From Plantago ovata (lineage: Eukaryota; Streptophyta; Magnoliopsida; Lamiales; Plantaginaceae): a stretch of DNA of 64,000 nt. The stretch is taken from positions 60,450,899-60,514,898 of the forward strand of contig CM051457.1 of the NCBI GenBank assembly GCA_028274465.1, written 5' to 3'. A program made the position numbers and the translations under genes. Positions 1 through 10,304 of this stretch are shown here, piece by piece; the stretch's first letter is position 1, and every line of letters starts with the position of its first letter. The notes beneath the pieces are model-generated. The model was not told the DNA's origin and searched no databases. It was given only the letters and a program-made list of their open reading frames with translations.

Positions 1-217
1 AAAATTCCACCATAACAATATTCCATATATTAAATTTCAGATATAGCTATGTAATATTCATGAACTCGAACACTCAAAGACTAATATGTATATAGATTAA
101 ACCCAAAAAATGACATTAATCGAAATAATAATCAATTGTTCATGAGGCGAAAATAAATCATGTCCATAAAACGAATCAATTGTATCTGGAAATGGGAAAA
201 TTACATGAATCTCAAGA

Positions 218-823
218 TTAGATTTCAGCTATAGCCGCGTGAAACTCATTAGAATGACTATAGAATAGAACTTCACGATCTGCCAAACAATTTAGGCACA
301 AACCGTCATCTAATCCCCTCTCCCCAACAATATGATCCTTACGACAAAATTTCGGAATGTTAAAATTCAAAGCAAACACACCATGATTTAATTGACAAAG
401 CTGCTTTAAGAGATATTGTCTAAATTTCTTCAAACAAAACAATCCTCCAGGCACCGTTGCAATCTCTTTAAAAAGACATAATCCTCGTTGTCGCACTTCA
501 TCTTCATCACTCAACATTCTAACTATGCATGATGCATATCTGTTCATTCGATGTCTAGCAGCGGTTAAATGTCCTAGAAGGCGTTCGACCCTACGAAAGT
601 TACGGTACGCAAACACATCGATCTACGAAAAAAATGAAGAAAATATTAGACAACAGGTTTAAACAATTATTGTACAAAATTAAAAATCAAAACAAAAGAT
701 GAAACTTACAATTAGCATCATGTAGTAGAAATTAGGAGTTGCTAATGGCTCGTTAGAGATAGATGAAAGATCAAAGCTCTCATAAAATCCTTCGTAATCA
801 AACACGGTCCTGAATGAATCCAT
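218..823 (-). CDS. Two-exon plant gene fragment, tentatively C-terminal part of an F-box-like protein
   Basis: Two exons are visible: 823-710 (ATG at 823) and 622-218 (stop at 220-218). The intron 709-623 has a GTAAGT donor and a T-rich tract ending CGTAG, and it joins the frame in phase 0, giving 172 residues. The middle is basic and helical. Near the end there is a cysteine pattern (CLNC, then ADREV) after a CRKDHIVG stretch. From memory this resembles the tail of the plant F-box group typified by At2g35280/At1g67623, but no F-box domain is visible upstream, so the assignment is tentative. Another GTAAGT donor on the minus strand at 900-895 suggests a further upstream exon whose acceptor I could not place in frame. 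It is the only candidate host gene in the window. It could be a truncated copy. Confidence 0.4.
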
Positions 824-1365
824 ACTTAAATCGAAACAAAAAGTGTTATTAGCGAATGAAATAATAAAATCGACAAAGAACTTCAGGATTGAGAACTTAC
901 CACACAATGATCGAAATAGAGTCGATCCAGCCACTGAATGCAAGAAGCAACAAACATTTCAAATGACTTTTCTTATTGTGTTCATACGACGTTGTTGAAC
1001 CTACGGAACCCTACGGACCACTCATTGCCTCTTAGTTCGAATTTGACTGATTTAAAAAGACAAAAACCGAAAATTGATAGAGAGGATACAGAATGAGGTT
1101 AGCTATATATAATCGTTTTTTAGGGTTTAGAAGCTCCTTAATTCATGCAATCTCCGTTTGAATTTTAAAATTACTTACCACATTATGTAAGCACAAAATC
1201 TGAACATTCCATATATTTTGATTTTCAGCATTGATGAGGCGTGCATGGGAAGAAAGGAAATACAATAAAAATTCATACTTACCAAAATAACTTAAAGATA
1301 TTGTTATGAAAAAAAATATTAAATCGAACACCAATACTTGATGTTGTAAACAATGAACGATTGAA

Positions 1366-1440
1366 AAGTTGTGGCCGAGTGGAATGTGGTGATGTTCATG
1401 GTATATGCCACCCGGGTTCGAATCCCTTTGGCCACAACTT
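1366..1440 (+). ncRNA. tRNA-like hairpin RNA candidate, copy 1
   Basis: This 75-nt segment is closed by a perfect 11-bp stem (AAGTTGTGGCC at 1366-1376 with GGCCACAACTT at 1430-1440). It holds an A-box-like TGGCCGAGTGG (1372-1382) and a perfect B box GGTTCGAATCC (1415-1425), and it runs directly into a T tract (1439-1449) that would terminate RNA polymerase III. The A box is of the Leu/Ser type. The distance from T-arm to 3' end is too long for a canonical cloverleaf, so this is tRNA-like rather than a tRNA. Alternatives are a SINE head or a tRNA pseudogene. Confidence 0.55.
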
Positions 1441-1610
1441 TTTTTTTTTCTTTCAATTAAATGATTTATTCGATTATATGTTACATTTAATAACTCATAA
1501 TCTAGAGTAATTATTACGGAAAAAAACTTAATTGTTACTAAATAAAATTAAAAGCATAAAATATTAAATCGAACACCAATACTTGATGTTGTCAATAATG
1601 AACGATTGAA

Positions 1611-1685
1611 AAGCTGTGGCCGAGTGGAATGTGGTGATGTTCATGGTATATGCCATCCGGGTTTGAATCCCTCTGGCCACAGCTT
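1611..1685 (+). ncRNA. tRNA-like hairpin RNA candidate, copy 2
   Basis: Second 75-nt copy, closed by AAGCTGTGGCC (1611-1621) and GGCCACAGCTT (1675-1685). Compared with copy 1 the fourth stem pair is C-G instead of T-A, with both sides changed together, so the 11-bp stem stays perfect. The A box TGGCCGAGTGG is intact. The B box has one change (GGTTTGAATCC). A TTTT tract (1684-1687) follows. Confidence 0.55.
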
Positions 1686-1689
1686 TTGC

Positions 1690-2369
1690 GATTTTTTTTA
1701 AATTTATTATTTCCATGAATTTGCAAAAAAGATTATTCTTCAAATACAAAACACAAATAATTAAATCACTGATTTATTAAATATCATTTTTCAATAGTTA
1801 AAATTAATTGTGAATGAATAAACTAAAAACAATTAAACTGATTTTCGTAAAATAGTGTCTATGAATTTAATTTTAATTCCAGAATATATTTTACCTAGAT
1901 TTTAATTAACATTTTAATTCACGTTTAAATTAAAAATATTTATTATTAATTTTAAAGTTCATTTTGCCAAGAATTTAATTGACACCATAATTCAGCATTT
2001 AATTAATAAACGATTTATTTTTAAATTCCGAAATCTGTTTTGTTGTATAATAATTCAATTAACATATTATTTTTTAATTCCTGAATTTGTTTTGTTGTAT
2101 AATTTCGGATTTTTTAATTTATATATAGCTGGACGTTTTTTATAAGAGGAAGGAGAATTAAAATTACCAAAATTAGATGAATGAAAACTTACCAAAACAA
2201 ATGAAATTGAATCTTTTCCATCCTCTCAAAATTATTGCCACATAGTGTGAAAGCTCTTGAGAATGAAATTGGGCACTCCTAGACACCTAGCTTTCATGTA
2301 TATATAGATTTTTATGGCATGAAACGCGTGCACATTTGATGTAAAATTAATTTGATAACAGATCTACCT
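1690..2369. other. AT-rich intergenic sequence
   Basis: Very AT-rich DNA with runs of TTAATT and AAATTT. There is no supported coding region. A possible TATA-like TATATATAG occurs at about 2289-2308, with no gene that clearly uses it. Confidence 0.6.
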
Positions 2370-2611
2370 GCGAGATCTTTTTTTGTTTTTTAATCAGCAA
2401 AATAATTACTATTAATAATAAAAAATAATACGAGTACAAAGAAGAGTGCATAAAGAGTGCACAAAAAGAAAGAGAGAAACAATGGAAGTGCGAGATTTTT
2501 TTTTGTTTTTTTTATCAGCAAAATAATTACTATTAATAATAAAAAATAATACGAGTACAAAGAAGAGTGCATAAAGAGTGCACAAAAAGAAAGAGAGAAA
2601 CAATGGAAGAA
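2370..2611. repeat. 121-bp direct tandem repeat, two units
   Basis: Two adjacent units begin GCGAGATC/GCGAGATT at about 2370 and 2490, and both end in a stretch containing AGAGAGAAACAATGGAAG. They differ mainly in T-tract length near the start. Units this similar point to a recent slippage or unequal exchange event. Open frames on the minus strand here are repeat artefacts. Confidence 0.85.
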
Positions 2612-3044
2612 AGAACTATCCCAACCTCTAAGAGTATAAAAGCATGTCCTTACCTCAACCCGTTATGACCGAATCAACACTCGGCCACCCCTCTCGTCTA
2701 GTGTGTCAATCTTACGAGCAAGAAGCCAAGAGTAAGGGGGTGACGAATCGAGAATCCAACTCTAGCCGAGACCAAACGGAGAGGGATAACTTTCGTTGCA
2801 AGTTTAGGGAACTTAGCACGAAGACTAAAGTTGATGACTTCCGTTGGAATCCGAGACAATCACGAGAGAGAATATGGCACATGATATACCCAATAAAAAT
2901 TGTATTAGGAAACTTGTACTTTTGATGAACAATTAACCATGCTAAATTAAGTAAAGTCCAGTAACTAGTACTCTTAAGCTCCATTGGAATTTAGAATTTT
3001 AAGGACATCGTAAAAGAGGAACGTTTGCTGAAAGACTTAGTGTA
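2612..3044. other. Unassigned flank of element A
   Basis: Sequence of moderate GC with a 93-codon open frame (2644-2925, plus strand) that I do not recognise and that lacks domain signatures. It is the left flank of the element A insertion, so it should be continuous with 49940 onward. It may be the outer part of the copia F LTR or an unrelated transcribed sequence. Confidence 0.35.
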
Positions 3045-3049
3045 GGTAC

Positions 3050-3268
3050 TGTTGATAGGTAATTAGTGCTTTCCTATGGAGCGTTGTCGTACTTTCCTCT
3101 GGTGCGTCGTAGGGCGAAGGTTTTGGAACGTCATTCGCACTTCAAGTGCCTTCCGTACTGTACCTAGGACCTGAGGTATAACTTGGCAAGAGGGGGGGTT
3201 AGTGCCACAAGCCCGACTTGTCTAAGATCAAGCCGGAGGGACGACTTTACGCGTAGGGAGTTGGTAGG
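3050..3268 (-). repeat. Element A 3' LTR, outer part
   Basis: The first 219 bp of the left LTR, matching 48952 onward of the right LTR. It is cut by element B at the duplicated GTAGG (3264-3268). Together with 11499-12262 it makes 983 bp, exactly the length of the intact LTR at 48952-49934. Confidence 0.92.
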
Positions 3269-4529
3269 TGATGAACGCGTGGATGTCGGGTCCAACGTAT
3301 CAAATAAATTTGTTATTTAGCCAAAGGCAATTCACAACTACAATGAAAACCGTAGTGTAGCAGTAGAATAACCTCGAGTGTCGATCTCTAAGGACTATAA
3401 CTAGCTTTATCTAATCTAATTTAGAATATAAAACAGCAGACGATTTAGCAAAGGTTTTTCTTAACAGATAATGGAGATTGGTGATAGTATGGTCATTCAA
3501 AGCATAACGGGTTAATAATCATGCATAAATTCCTCGGTCTTGCATGGAGATCTTTGATCAATGAATTGTCGAGTTGTAATTATTCAACACTACGAAGATA
3601 TAGATTTAGATAGATCAAAAGATCAATGAATTGTCCAATTGTGATAAGTAATTATTCAACAATACGAAGACAGATATTTAGATAGATCAAAGAAATAAAG
3701 CAATAACTCAGAGTATAATGCGCGATATAGCCATTAGCATAATTATCAATCTTCGCTAAGAAATCACATACTATCACCAACGAGAAGTTTAGCTACTCAT
3801 AGTTGTCATGCAATCAACATAAATCATACCACGAATGAATGAAAACATGATGAAAGATATATAAAAATAAGTAGAAAAACTGTAAGATACAATGTTACCG
3901 AAGGTTGCCAATTTCCGAAGAATCGCGATCTTACAAGCTCCAATCTGCTAAGAAAAAGTATCTCCTAAGCTAAGAACCCCCAGAACAGGCTCTGGGGAAT
4001 TCCTACCTAAAACTACAGAGAAAGGTGAGAGAAAAGGTCTGGAAAAGTATGAAAAACGGAGAAAAACTGAGCAACTATATATAGGCTACGAATTGTGTGG
4101 GGCGAAGGGCCCCACACACCGGGCGATTCGCCTGGTGCGGGGCGATTCGCCCCACATCCCGGGCGATTCGCCCGGGAATAAAACTCGGCCAGATAGGCGT
4201 TTTCGACGGGTTTTGAATTTCTTCCCCTTTTCGGACTCGGTTTCTGACTTCTAGTGGCCTTCTAGCCTCCAGATTCGACCCCTAGACTTCAAATCCTATC
4301 CGGAATCTTTCAGATACTCCAATTAGGCTTCTGGAACACCAATTCCTTGTCTACTTCGATATATTTGCCCGGAAATTCTCGTTTTTCAACCAAAACCTGT
4401 AAAATAAAGACTAAAGGGAAACGTGACACTATTCTAATAAAATGCACAAAAATATAGCTAAATTAACATAGATGATAGCTAAAATAGATGAAAAAGACTT
4501 AAATGAAAGTGTAAAATACACATTCATCA
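3269..4529 (-). repeat. Element B 3' LTR (1261 bp)
   Basis: Matches 10305-11493 but is about 72 bp longer because of an internal duplication near 3580-3690, where the TAGATAGATCAAA stretch occurs twice. The GC-rich palindrome cluster lies at about 4099-4180, next to TATATATAG on the minus strand (about 4074-4083). Confidence 0.92.
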
Positions 4530-4542
4530 AACTCCCCAAACC
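4530..4542 (-). other. Element B polypurine tract
   Basis: Minus-strand GGTTTGGGGAGTT directly abuts the 3' LTR. The same tract lies next to the 3' LTR in C and D. It primes plus-strand DNA synthesis in this class of elements. Confidence 0.85.
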
Positions 4543-6136
4543 GAACCTTTGCTTGTCCTCAAGCAACTAAGCTAGACTCTAATGCAAAAAACAATACAAC
4601 ACATAAAATGGAGTCTCATGCCAAATAAAATGAACTAATCTACTGAATCTATCAAAAAACATATGAACAAAAACCATATAAATCAAAACATGAATATAGG
4701 TTGAAGAATGCCTCGATTGACTCATACACATCCACATAAGCACTTATGTTAAGACAAGATAGTCTCTCGTAACATTCTCTACCTGGACCTAGTCAGTGAC
4801 GACGTAATGAAACATGTTAAGATATGAATTGTTGTCCCGTGCCTATGAAACTGAGGACTTACTACTGTTCACCAAGTTAAGACTTTTCCTCAAAGAGGTC
4901 GAATCAGTACTGGCTCTCATCAAACGAAGGAGGGTTCCCTATAAAAGATAACACTCCCTTATTCTACCCATCTCTCAAGCAAAGCCTTAAGATTTTCACC
5001 ACTTCCTGAATGGCAGGACGAGGGTGGTCTAGAACAGATGACACTCAAAAACAAAAGAAAAGAAATAGAAATTACAACACGATTACGAACATTACAAGAA
5101 TTGGAAAACGAGACACAACACTTTGCTAAACTGCTATTTGGCTTTCTTTTTTTGGACCCTTCTTTGCTCTTTTGGGGTTTTTTCTTTTTTTTTTTCTTTT
5201 TTTTCTTTTTTTCCTTTTCCAGTTTTTTTTCTTTTTTCTGGAATTTTTCTTTTTTCGATTTTTTTTTTTAGCCAGCAGTAGCATAACGAAAAGAGAAACA
5301 AAATGACTCACAAACGACTTCCCCAAACCTATTCGAAAGAATAGGTTGGAGTACAAAATTTACGAGAAAGGAAAAATAAACTCACAACACAGAAATGAAA
5401 AAACGAAAAACAAGTCTAATGATGGTGTAACCCCCTCCCCAAACCTATTCGGAAGAATAGGTTGCAAACAAAGGATCACACAACCTCACACTATCTCCTT
5501 CCTAGGCATTTAGCAATCTCAAAGCATGGTGAAGACTCGTTTCCTCTTAGGTACAGAATTACTCGGGAAAACAACCATAAGACCCTAACATGCATCATCC
5601 TATTATAAAGGCCTTCGTGAACCGCAGTAGAGAAAGCACCACTAAGTGATGTCGAGACTACCAAGCTTAACTAATTGCAGTACATGAATGTCACAAGCCA
5701 AGCGAGAAAAACCTCAAACAAATTCAAAGAGATGAAGCATATGATTAATGACATAGTTAGTTAATCTACCCAATAAAAAAGTTCAAAAATTCGGCAATAA
5801 ACTCCATATAAAACATGCAAGACTAATCCTAGGATGAATGTAGTGAATGCAACCTAAAAACTAAGAAAGCAGTAAACGTGCAAATGCAAATGCAGTCGGA
5901 TAAAACATGCAAGGTGCTATACTCATCCTACCAATACCAAGCTCTAAACCATCAATGGCAAGCTCCAAACTAACAACACTAGATCACTTAAATCCCATCC
6001 CCCCTCATGAAATTAACGCTAGTCCCTAGCAGTAAGAAAATGAGGAAATAAGATGTGATACTAGATGTTACCGCATGGTTTGGCCTCGGTCGGCTGAGTA
6101 TGCTGCTTGTGAGTTATTGGGACTGCTCTGGGAGCC
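4543..6136 (-). other. Element B conserved 3' non-coding block
   Basis: No gene. The minus strand carries blocks also found upstream of the polypurine tract in C and D, for example around 4775-5030 and 5480-5720. It includes a pyrimidine tract (5147-5271, purine on the element strand) and two hairpins whose arms are AACCTATTC and GAATAGGTT (5326-5347 and 5442-5463), each followed on the element strand by TTGGGGA-type sequence. Open frames over the homopolymer tract are low-complexity artefacts. Confidence 0.75.
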
Positions 6137-7025
6137 TTATAGGTGATCATCAGGTCTTCTGGTAGGTGCGGTAGTTCCATTTATAGGCTGGATAGGAACA
6201 ACTCCCCCATCTGTATCATCGTTGTCCGTATGGCCTTCATTGTCACTACTGTCACCAACATCATCACCAGTAGAGTTGCATTGTCGAAGAGAATCTTCAA
6301 GATTGGCCGCCACTGTTATGGAATCTTCCACCCGGTATCTCTCCAATAGGTTGTGAACTGTTGAAGGGGAAAGAGCAGTGGTGTCAGAGCCTCCCTCTCC
6401 AACGTTTTACACCTCGAGGAGGTTACAGCAAGCTGCTCGGATATCCGGAGGTTGTCTTCCATTTTTTTCTATGTCGACCACATTCTCTACGGTTGATGCG
6501 ACCGATGTCTATATGATGCTCCCTTTATAGGCAGTCAAGGGGCACCCCTAAGAGGGGATGGACACCCATGTCATTATGTTTTGGAACCAAGCTAGCGCTT
6601 CGGAACCTTCTAGCCACTGTCGACTCAAGATTGAATCCATCGCAGCAAGATCATCCCGGTGCCTTCCTATTCACTCGAACTTTGCAGTCCTTGTGATAGA
6701 TTGCTGACGTAATAATTGTTTCTGTCCCTTCGGTGGCGCATGAATAGGCATAGGAGTCCTTACTCCAGGTGTACTCTAGCTCCTCCTCTTGGATAATTCG
6801 CGACGTTGTTGCAAGAGCCCGTGGCTCGAACGCACCTCTAACGAGATCACTCTTCTTGACATGGTTGTAATTGATCCCCCTCCAATACTTCATAGTAATC
6901 ATACGGGAGTGCTCTTCTCCCTTGGCATGGTTCCTACAAACAATAGTTAGTACCTCGTATGTCACAAAACTGACCCATGCATATGCTAAGGTAAGAACGA
7001 AACACACAAGTGATAAAATCAACAA
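6137..7025 (-). pseudogene. Element B second ORF remnants, unknown function
   Basis: Two open pieces in different places: 7025-6651 (124 codons, starting in what looks like a hydrophobic, possibly intronic, stretch, then a basic section with MKYWRGINYNHVKKS) and 6346-6137 (69 codons, with an acidic Asp/Ser-rich tail). They lie where element D has its intact ORF2, between protease and the 3' non-coding block, but I see no clear sequence match to that ORF. Stops and a frame change separate them. The remnants are probably decayed ORF2 sequence; no function can be assigned. Confidence 0.4.
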
Positions 7026-7951
7026 TCGAACTCCCCAAATCCTTTATGTCTAGCCTAGCTTCTTCAACATAAAACATACCAATGTAACTACTACATGCAA
7101 TACATCACATTATGCTCTTGCTAGACAACCAATACCCTAAATAATAAGGGTCAATTCATACCATAGTAGCGAAAAATTCTAGCATCATAAATCCTCATAC
7201 TCAACAATTATGCATTCTACCATCACATCCATCATTATTACATCAGTAAACACAATCATATGCAAGGAATCGAAGAAAAAGATACATTGCATAACAAGAT
7301 AAAAACATCTAGTAGCAAAATTCTCAAGTCAACAATTCAAGCATAATTGAGCATGCAATTGATAGTAAATAATGCTTCTAATCACACAAACAACCTACCC
7401 ATACATCATATAAGCCTAATTGAAGCTCAAATTAGAAACCCCCAAATTTGAATAATTAGGGTTCATAAGAAGATACCTCAGATCTGGAAAACGAGTGCAC
7501 TAGGGTGAAATCTGTTCGGATGAAAAGAAGGAGCACGTAATGGGCTTCGATTGAAGCTATAGAACACTAAATTTGGTGGAGAAATGAAGATTTTATGAAG
7601 ATTTGAAGCTATTTTCGCGATTTTCGGTTTTTTGGGGAGTAAGAATGGTGAGGAGATGAAGAAATGAGGTGAAAGAGGATTTCTCGCGATTTTAACCAAG
7701 CAGAGACCGTGGGGCGAGTCGCCCCATACGGGGCGATTCGCCCCCCACTCCCTGATGCGGGGAGACGATCATTTCGGCAAAAACGCGGTTTTTAATCCCC
7801 GAAACCATTTTTTCTCATAAATCCACTCGAAAAATCTCACTCAAACATAACATAAGAACAAACGACACAGAGACGAACAAATTCACATACGAAAAGCAAA
7901 TTGTTCAAGAATGAATGCATGCAATAAAGCGGTAAAGAAAGCGATAAAAAC
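7026..7951 (-). other. Element B spacer with internal palindromes
   Basis: Mostly AT-rich non-coding sequence between the second ORF and protease, probably including an intron upstream of the second ORF. It holds two adjacent palindromes, GGGGCGAGTCGCCCC (7711-7725) and GGGGCGATTCGCCCC (7730-7744), of the same type as those in the LTR of B. A similar internal cluster occupies the same relative position in D. Confidence 0.6.
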
Positions 7952-7969
7952 TCCGGGTTGCCTCCCGGA
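7952..7969 (-). promoter_or_regulatory. GGGAGGCAACCC hairpin after gag-pro (element B)
   Basis: On the element strand TCCGGG-AGGCAA-CCCGGA forms a 6-bp stem with a 6-nt loop, about 140 nt after the protease stop. The loop is the same in both D copies while two stem pairs differ in a compensatory way. Confidence 0.6.
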
Positions 7970-8111
7970 TAGCGCCATTGTTTAAAGTCTTTGACTCGAC
8001 TCCTGTCTGCGCCTAGTTCTTCTTCTTGAGGGTACTAGACTTCCCCTTCATGGATCTTCTCCTCATGCCACGAACCTGTGAATAATAATGAACATAGGCA
8101 GCAAGACCACA

Positions 8112-9302
8112 TTAGTTAATAGTGTGAGAAGTATCGGGTGGATCAGATATGGCTCGCAACACATGTCGCTTGCCATCCACCTCAATAGTGAAAGTCCTTC
8201 GGTAGATGTCTATCACGGAGCGTAGCTTAGTCAAGAACGTTCGCCCCAAGAGAACGACATCCCCCGTCCCAGGTGTAGACGCCGGCATAACTACAAAATT
8301 GGTGTATACAGAAGCTTCACCAATCTTGACCAATACATTCTTCACAACGCCTTCGGGTCTCACAAAGGATCCATCCTCCAGTTGCACAATAGCCTTATGC
8401 TCAGATAGTTTTCCAAGGCTACTCTTCTCGAACACATTCATAGGGAGCACATTAGAGTAGGATCCTGTGTCTAGTATGGCACGGACATCTTCAAGCTCAC
8501 CAATCCCGACCTTAACATCGAAACTTTGAGGGAGTGGCTCGGGATCCTCTTGCTCCTCTTCACTCTCGTCAGAACTAAGGTCCTTCTCTTCTTCCTTAGC
8601 CTGTGGAGGTTCTTCCTTCTTGCAACACTCGCACTTAGCAACCCTCTTGATGGTGATTTCAACAGGTAGATCACCCGCCAAGGTAATGGACATCGACTTC
8701 TCAGTGTTGCTAGGCAGCTTGCCTTGTTCCCTACTTGCTCCTCGGTCGATCAACTCTTGCATCTTTTGTTGGGCAAGTCTAGTGCTCTCTTCCAGCCTAT
8801 CAAGCCTTGCCCTAGTCTTCTCAGAATCTTCTTCATAACGTTTGAGAAAACTTTTGGTGTGATCAACCATCTTTTGCAAGTTCTCCATCAGTTGAGCCGA
8901 CTTCGACTTCGGTCGCTCTTTCGGAGCGGGGTTTTCACAGTGATCATTACCATAGTTTAGCCTACTACGGTCTTGGTTAGGGCCATAAGTTTGGTTAGCT
9001 GGTGCATATCCTTGATTGTTTCGGAACCCTCTTCTCCAAAATCCACCTCGAGGATTCCTACCATCTTGTCCGTAGCTAGCTTCTTGAGTACCAAACTCCG
9101 TAGCAAAGGCTTCCTCTTCGCCTCCTTGAGCCCAGTTGCCATCATCATACGCAAGCTCCGATCTACACATATGAGCCCAATGCCCATAGTTCTTGCATAT
9201 TCGGCAAACTTCGTTCGAAACAGTTGTTCCAGTGGCGCTCTTGAGGACTTGCTTCAATTCGTTGGTAAAGCACTCGAATTGATCCCCATTCCCCCTATAC
9301 AT
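8112..9302 (-). CDS. Element B gag C-terminus (zinc knuckle) and aspartic protease
   Basis: 396 codons in one frame. From the N-terminus: a CCHC zinc knuckle of the Cx2Cx4Hx4C type (CRICKNYGHWAHMC), a Gly/Asn/Arg-rich linker, a short coiled coil (about residues 130-190), an acidic stretch, then a retropepsin-like domain with the active-site motif LDTGSYSN at about residue 280 and a VVLLGRTFL strand near the end. The protease would process the gag polyprotein in virus-like particles. The frame is open but is separated from the N-terminal gag by a frameshift near 9350. No RT follows. The stop at 8112 ends the polyprotein. Confidence 0.85.
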   Translation of the reverse strand: MYRGNGDQFECFTNELKQVLKSATGTTVSNEVCRICKNYGHWAHMCRSELAYDDGNWAQGGEEEAFATEFGTQEASYGQDGRNPRGGFWRRGFRNNQGYAPANQTYGPNQDRSRLNYGNDHCENPAPKERPKSKSAQLMENLQKMVDHTKSFLKRYEEDSEKTRARLDRLEESTRLAQQKMQELIDRGASREQGKLPSNTEKSMSITLAGDLPVEITIKRVAKCECCKKEEPPQAKEEEKDLSSDESEEEQEDPEPLPQSFDVKVGIGELEDVRAILDTGSYSNVLPMNVFEKSSLGKLSEHKAIVQLEDGSFVRPEGVVKNVLVKIGEASVYTNFVVMPASTPGTGDVVLLGRTFLTKLRSVIDIYRRTFTIEVDGKRHVLRAISDPPDTSHTIN

Positions 9303-10159
9303 AGGGGCTTCATGAGTAGGTGGAGCTTCAGGTCCACGTCTCCCATTGCTCTTGGGTCCTTGAACTGCGAACCCTTAGCAAGCCTTTCGAAAACTGCCCA
9401 GACGGCTTCCGCGGTTTCTTCCCAAATATTGCCACGGCATTGTAAATCCACCACTTGTTGGTTCTAGAAGGTTAGTCCATTGTAGAAGTGTTGGACTAGG
9501 TCAGAAAGCTCAAAACCATGGTGAGGGCACTTGTTCGTGAGATCTTGGAACCTCTCAAACGCGGTGTAGATGGTTTCATCATAGTCTTGTTTGAATCCAG
9601 TGATTTGCGCCTTGAACGCGGTAGTCAAGGTGTGGGGGAAGTATTTTTCCATGAAAGCTGAAAAAACCTTCTCCCAAGTGTCCAGCGAGCCTGCTGGTAG
9701 AGAACTCAACCATGACTTGGCTCTGTCGCCAGACCCCATAGTAAAAACTTTCATCCTCAACTCATCCGTTGTTATTTCAGCTCCGGGTCGTGGGAGTTGG
9801 TTGACGAAATCATCGATATCGTGCAAGTACCCCATCACATCTTCCCTTGCTAAGCCATAGAACCTCGGAAGTTGTTGGAATGCGTGGTTCTTGATTTCCA
9901 GATCTCGAGTTGCAGACGAAAGAACAATCGCCGGTCCCCTCATACGATCCTTGGAGGGTTGAACCCATGCTTTCAGTGGTCTAGCTTCTGCCATTCCGTC
10001 TATTTCCTTGAAAAGACTGTGTAGAGATTCAGAGAAATCGGTATCCTCTATTTCCTCTAATTCACGCCTTTGAAGTAGTCGCCTTCTTTGGTGGTAGACT
10101 CTGTCGATCTCAGCAATTGAATCAGCAAGCGGTGTTCCTCTAGATCGTGTATGTGGCAT
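9303..10159 (-). pseudogene. Element B gag N-terminal and capsid part, broken
   Basis: Starts at ATG 10159, just downstream of the primer site. The retrotransposon gag capsid signature is clear: DRAKSWLSSLP, a WEKVFSAFMEKYFP segment, then FERFQDLTNKCPHHGF and FYNGL, as in Athila-type gag. A TAG stop at 9466-9464 truncates the frame right after FYNGLTF; the same frame continues to about 9350, where a frameshift moves it to the frame of the zinc knuckle. Gag would form the particle shell. As it stands it makes a truncated 231-residue protein. Confidence 0.8.
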
Positions 10160-10283
10160 ACACTATCTGTAACAAACTAGGAAAGGAGTATCAGATAGAG
10201 ATTAAAAGGGAAAGCTAAAACTACTAGAACTAGGAATTGAATGCTGAAAATATAAACAAATTAAACAGAAAAAAGGAGTATAG

Positions 10284-10301
10284 TCCCCGGCAGCGGCGCC
10301 A
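10284..10301 (-). other. Element B primer binding site
   Basis: Minus-strand TGGCGCCGCTGCCGGGGA, three bases inside the 5' LTR, differs by one base from the TGGCGCCGTTGCCGGGGA found in C. This type is complementary to the 3' end of plant tRNA-Asp, as in Athila elements. Confidence 0.8.
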
Positions 10302-10304
10302 ATT

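Larger units (their letters stand above)
1315..1685 (+). repeat. Direct duplication carrying two tRNA-like hairpins
   Basis: About 126 bp is present twice, starting at 1315 and 1560 (offset 245). Each copy has about 51 bp of leader, beginning AATATTAAATCGAACACC, followed by the 75-nt hairpin. The 120 bp between the copies is AT-rich and unrelated. The leader is nearly identical between copies, so duplication is recent relative to the surrounding AT-rich sequence. Confidence 0.85.

Noticed and set aside
1366-1440. Canonical tRNA-Leu or tRNA-Ser gene
   Set aside because: A and B boxes fit, but the closing stem is 11 bp, the T-arm has only three pairs and lies too far from the 3' end, and no clear anticodon arm can be drawn.
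2644-2925. 93-codon plus-strand open frame
   Set aside because: No recognisable domain, no splice or promoter support, and an open frame of similar length exists on the opposite strand; could be chance.
5038-5356. Open frames made of Phe/Ser on one strand and Lys/Arg on the other
   Set aside because: They translate the homopolymer purine/pyrimidine tract in the 3' non-coding block of element B. The same applies near 34160-34376, 42333-42677 and 45699-45881.
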